Assembly: GCF_002214185.1 (NCBI RefSeq)
Contig: NZ_CP022161.1
Location: 9,369,486 to 9,433,485 of the forward strand
DNA: 64,000 nucleotides
Source: Streptomyces capitiformicae
Lineage (GTDB): Bacteria > Actinomycetota > Actinomycetes > Streptomycetales > Streptomycetaceae
Direction of reading: 5' to 3'
Shown in pieces: positions 62,927 to 64,000 of the stretch. The notes under the pieces were generated by a model, which ran no database searches, was not told where the DNA came from, and was given only the letters and a program-made list of their open reading frames with translations. The translations under genes were made by a program, and so were the position numbers. Position 1 is the first letter of the stretch; each line of letters begins with the position of its first letter.

Positions 62927-64000
62927 ACGACACCCTCATCACCTGCTTGTTCGCCTGGGAGGCACTCGACTCCCGCGGCAAGCCCACTGTCGGATGCGAA
63001 GTCGCCCTGGCGGGCGGCGGCCGAGGCACAACGACGGTGCCCTCGGGTGCCTCCACCGGCCGGCATGAGGCCAGGGAACTCCGTGACGGCGACGCCCGCT
63101 ACGGCGGCAACGGCGTCAGCCGCGCCGTGGCGAACGTGACCGGCGAGATCGCCGACGCCGTACGCGGTCTGGACGCCACCGACCAACGGCAACTCGACAC
63201 CACCCTGCGCACCCTGGACGGAACCGCCGACCTCGGGCGTCTGGGCTCCAACGCGGTTCTGGCCGTGTCCGTGGCGGCGGCACGTGCAGCCGCCGATGCC
63301 CGGCGCGTCTCGCTGTACGAGGCCATCGCCGAACCCGGCACCACTCCCCTGCTCCCGCTGCCGATGATCAACATCATTTCGGGTGGCGCGCATGCGGGGC
63401 GTGCTCTCGACGTGCAAGATTTCCTCGCCGTGCCCCTGGGAGCGACTGCCTTCGCGCAGGCCATCTCCTGGGCTTCCCGCGTGCGAGCCGGCACTGCGGA
63501 CATCCTGGCCGAACGGGGCCTTCCCGTTGCCCTCGTCGCCGACGAGGGGGGCCTGGGTCCCGTCCTGCCCAGCAACCGTACGGCGCTGGACATGCTTGTC
63601 CAGGGCATCGAACGGGCTGGACTACGTCCCGGCGACGACGTCGGCATCGCCATCGACATCGCGGCCACCCAGTTCCAGCAAGAGGACGGCTCCTACCGGC
63701 TCGCCGCGGAGGATCGCGAGCTGACCTCGGCCGCGCTGGTGGAAGAGCTGGCCGACTGGTGTGCCGGTTACCCGATCGTCTCCTTGGAGGACGCCCTGGC
63801 CGAGGACGACTGGGACGGGTGGTCACTGGCGAGCAGGCGGCTCGCGGGACGGCAACTGCTGGGGGACGACCTCTTCGTCACCGACCTGGACCGACTCGGC
63901 CGCGGCATCAACCAGGGGGTCGCGAACGCCGTGCTGGTCAAGCCGAACCAGACCGGCACGCTGGACGCCGCCCGCACCGTCGTCCGCAGCGCACACGCCG
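62923..64000 (+). CDS. Divergent enolase paralogue, partial at window end
   Basis: From a GTG overlapping the kinase stop the frame runs off the window after 359 residues, about 70 short of a normal enolase. Enolase motifs in order are ALDSRGKPTVGCEV, PSGASTGRHEA (active-site loop), GGAHAGR with the catalytic His near 157, DEGG at 208-211, AIDIAATQF, SLEDALAEDDWDGW, LGDDLFVTD and VLVKPNQTGTL with the catalytic Lys near 340. The usual QEFM is VQDFL, so a conserved active-site Glu is Asp (about 166). Genes for housekeeping enolase are not found in such operons, so this is probably a specialised copy. Confidence 0.88.
   Translation, partial: MNDTLITCLFAWEALDSRGKPTVGCEVALAGGGRGTTTVPSGASTGRHEARELRDGDARYGGNGVSRAVANVTGEIADAVRGLDATDQRQLDTTLRTLDGTADLGRLGSNAVLAVSVAAARAAADARRVSLYEAIAEPGTTPLLPLPMINIISGGAHAGRALDVQDFLAVPLGATAFAQAISWASRVRAGTADILAERGLPVALVADEGGLGPVLPSNRTALDMLVQGIERAGLRPGDDVGIAIDIAATQFQQEDGSYRLAAEDRELTSAALVEELADWCAGYPIVSLEDALAEDDWDGWSLASRRLAGRQLLGDDLFVTDLDRLGRGINQGVANAVLVKPNQTGTLDAARTVVRSAHA

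Overview
The window looks like a Streptomyces (or close actinomycete) chromosome arm or large linear replicon. Support for this is very high GC, many GTG starts, chains of genes joined by ATGA/GTGA overlaps, remnants of Streptomyces-type IS5, IS1380 and ISL3 transposases, palindromic GC repeats inside genes, and a helicase with helicase-associated repeats of the kind often seen near Streptomyces chromosome ends. No rRNA, tRNA, CRISPR array or replication origin was seen.

Layout. (1) 90-1945: TetR regulator divergent from a short-chain dehydrogenase (SDR), then a broken second SDR. (2) 2150-3268: decayed IS1380 transposase that cuts short the operon to its right. (3) 3265-10574, minus strand: aspA, a four-carbon acid sugar kinase (OtnK/DUF1537), class II aldolase, Asp/Glu racemase-type enzyme, hydroxypyruvate isomerase-like protein, remnant of a homoserine-dehydrogenase-like gene, and an aldehyde dehydrogenase; probably an acid-sugar/tetronate operon. 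(4) 11165-13017: truncated PucR regulator and a defective IS5-type element carrying an extra gene. (5) 13034-19481: LysR divergent from LigB-LigA class III extradiol dioxygenase, fumarylacetoacetate hydrolase (FAH), broken P450 and MhpA-like hydroxylase. (6) 19595-20680: junkyard of LysR, alpha-galactosidase and ISL3 fragments.

(7) Cluster A, 20754-34412: a minus-strand operon (FAH1, cyclase, FAD monooxygenase, amidohydrolase, VOC extradiol dioxygenase, FAH2, SDR, CoA-transferase A/B, ornithine cyclodeaminase-like, semialdehyde dehydrogenase, DapA-like aldolase) divergent from a LysR and an MFS transporter. (8) 34575-39720: integrase fragments around a frameshifted helicase. (9) 39812-45309: TfdB-type hydroxylase, a maleylacetate reductase-hydroxyquinol dioxygenase fusion, AraC regulator and a carboxymuconolactone decarboxylase-like protein (a hydroxyquinol pathway). 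(10) Cluster B, 45322-54349: an inverted paralogous copy of cluster A with intact FAH1, amidohydrolase and FAH2, but with only scraps of the SDR and CoA-transferase after its MFS gene. (11) Cluster C/D, 54433-64000: a third version of the theme around a third LysR. Leftward are FAH1-type, iron-sulfur reductase, VOC dioxygenase and FAD monooxygenase; rightward are FAH2-type, D-2-hydroxyacid dehydrogenase, APH-fold kinase and a divergent enolase (runs off the window).

The common logic is a ring hydroxylation by a group A flavoprotein, ring cleavage by an extradiol or intradiol dioxygenase, then FAH-type hydrolysis or hydration and feeding into CoA thioesters, semialdehydes or, in cluster D, possibly phosphoenol chemistry. 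Cluster A has lost its FAH1 core and amidohydrolase and carries a frameshift in FAH2, while cluster B has lost the SDR/CoA-transferase end, so the two copies may complement each other. The most novel-looking piece is the translationally coupled FAH - 2-hydroxyacid dehydrogenase - kinase - enolase operon, which shares an upstream element with the FAH/dioxygenase operon on the other side of its LysR. Substrates are inferred from families only.
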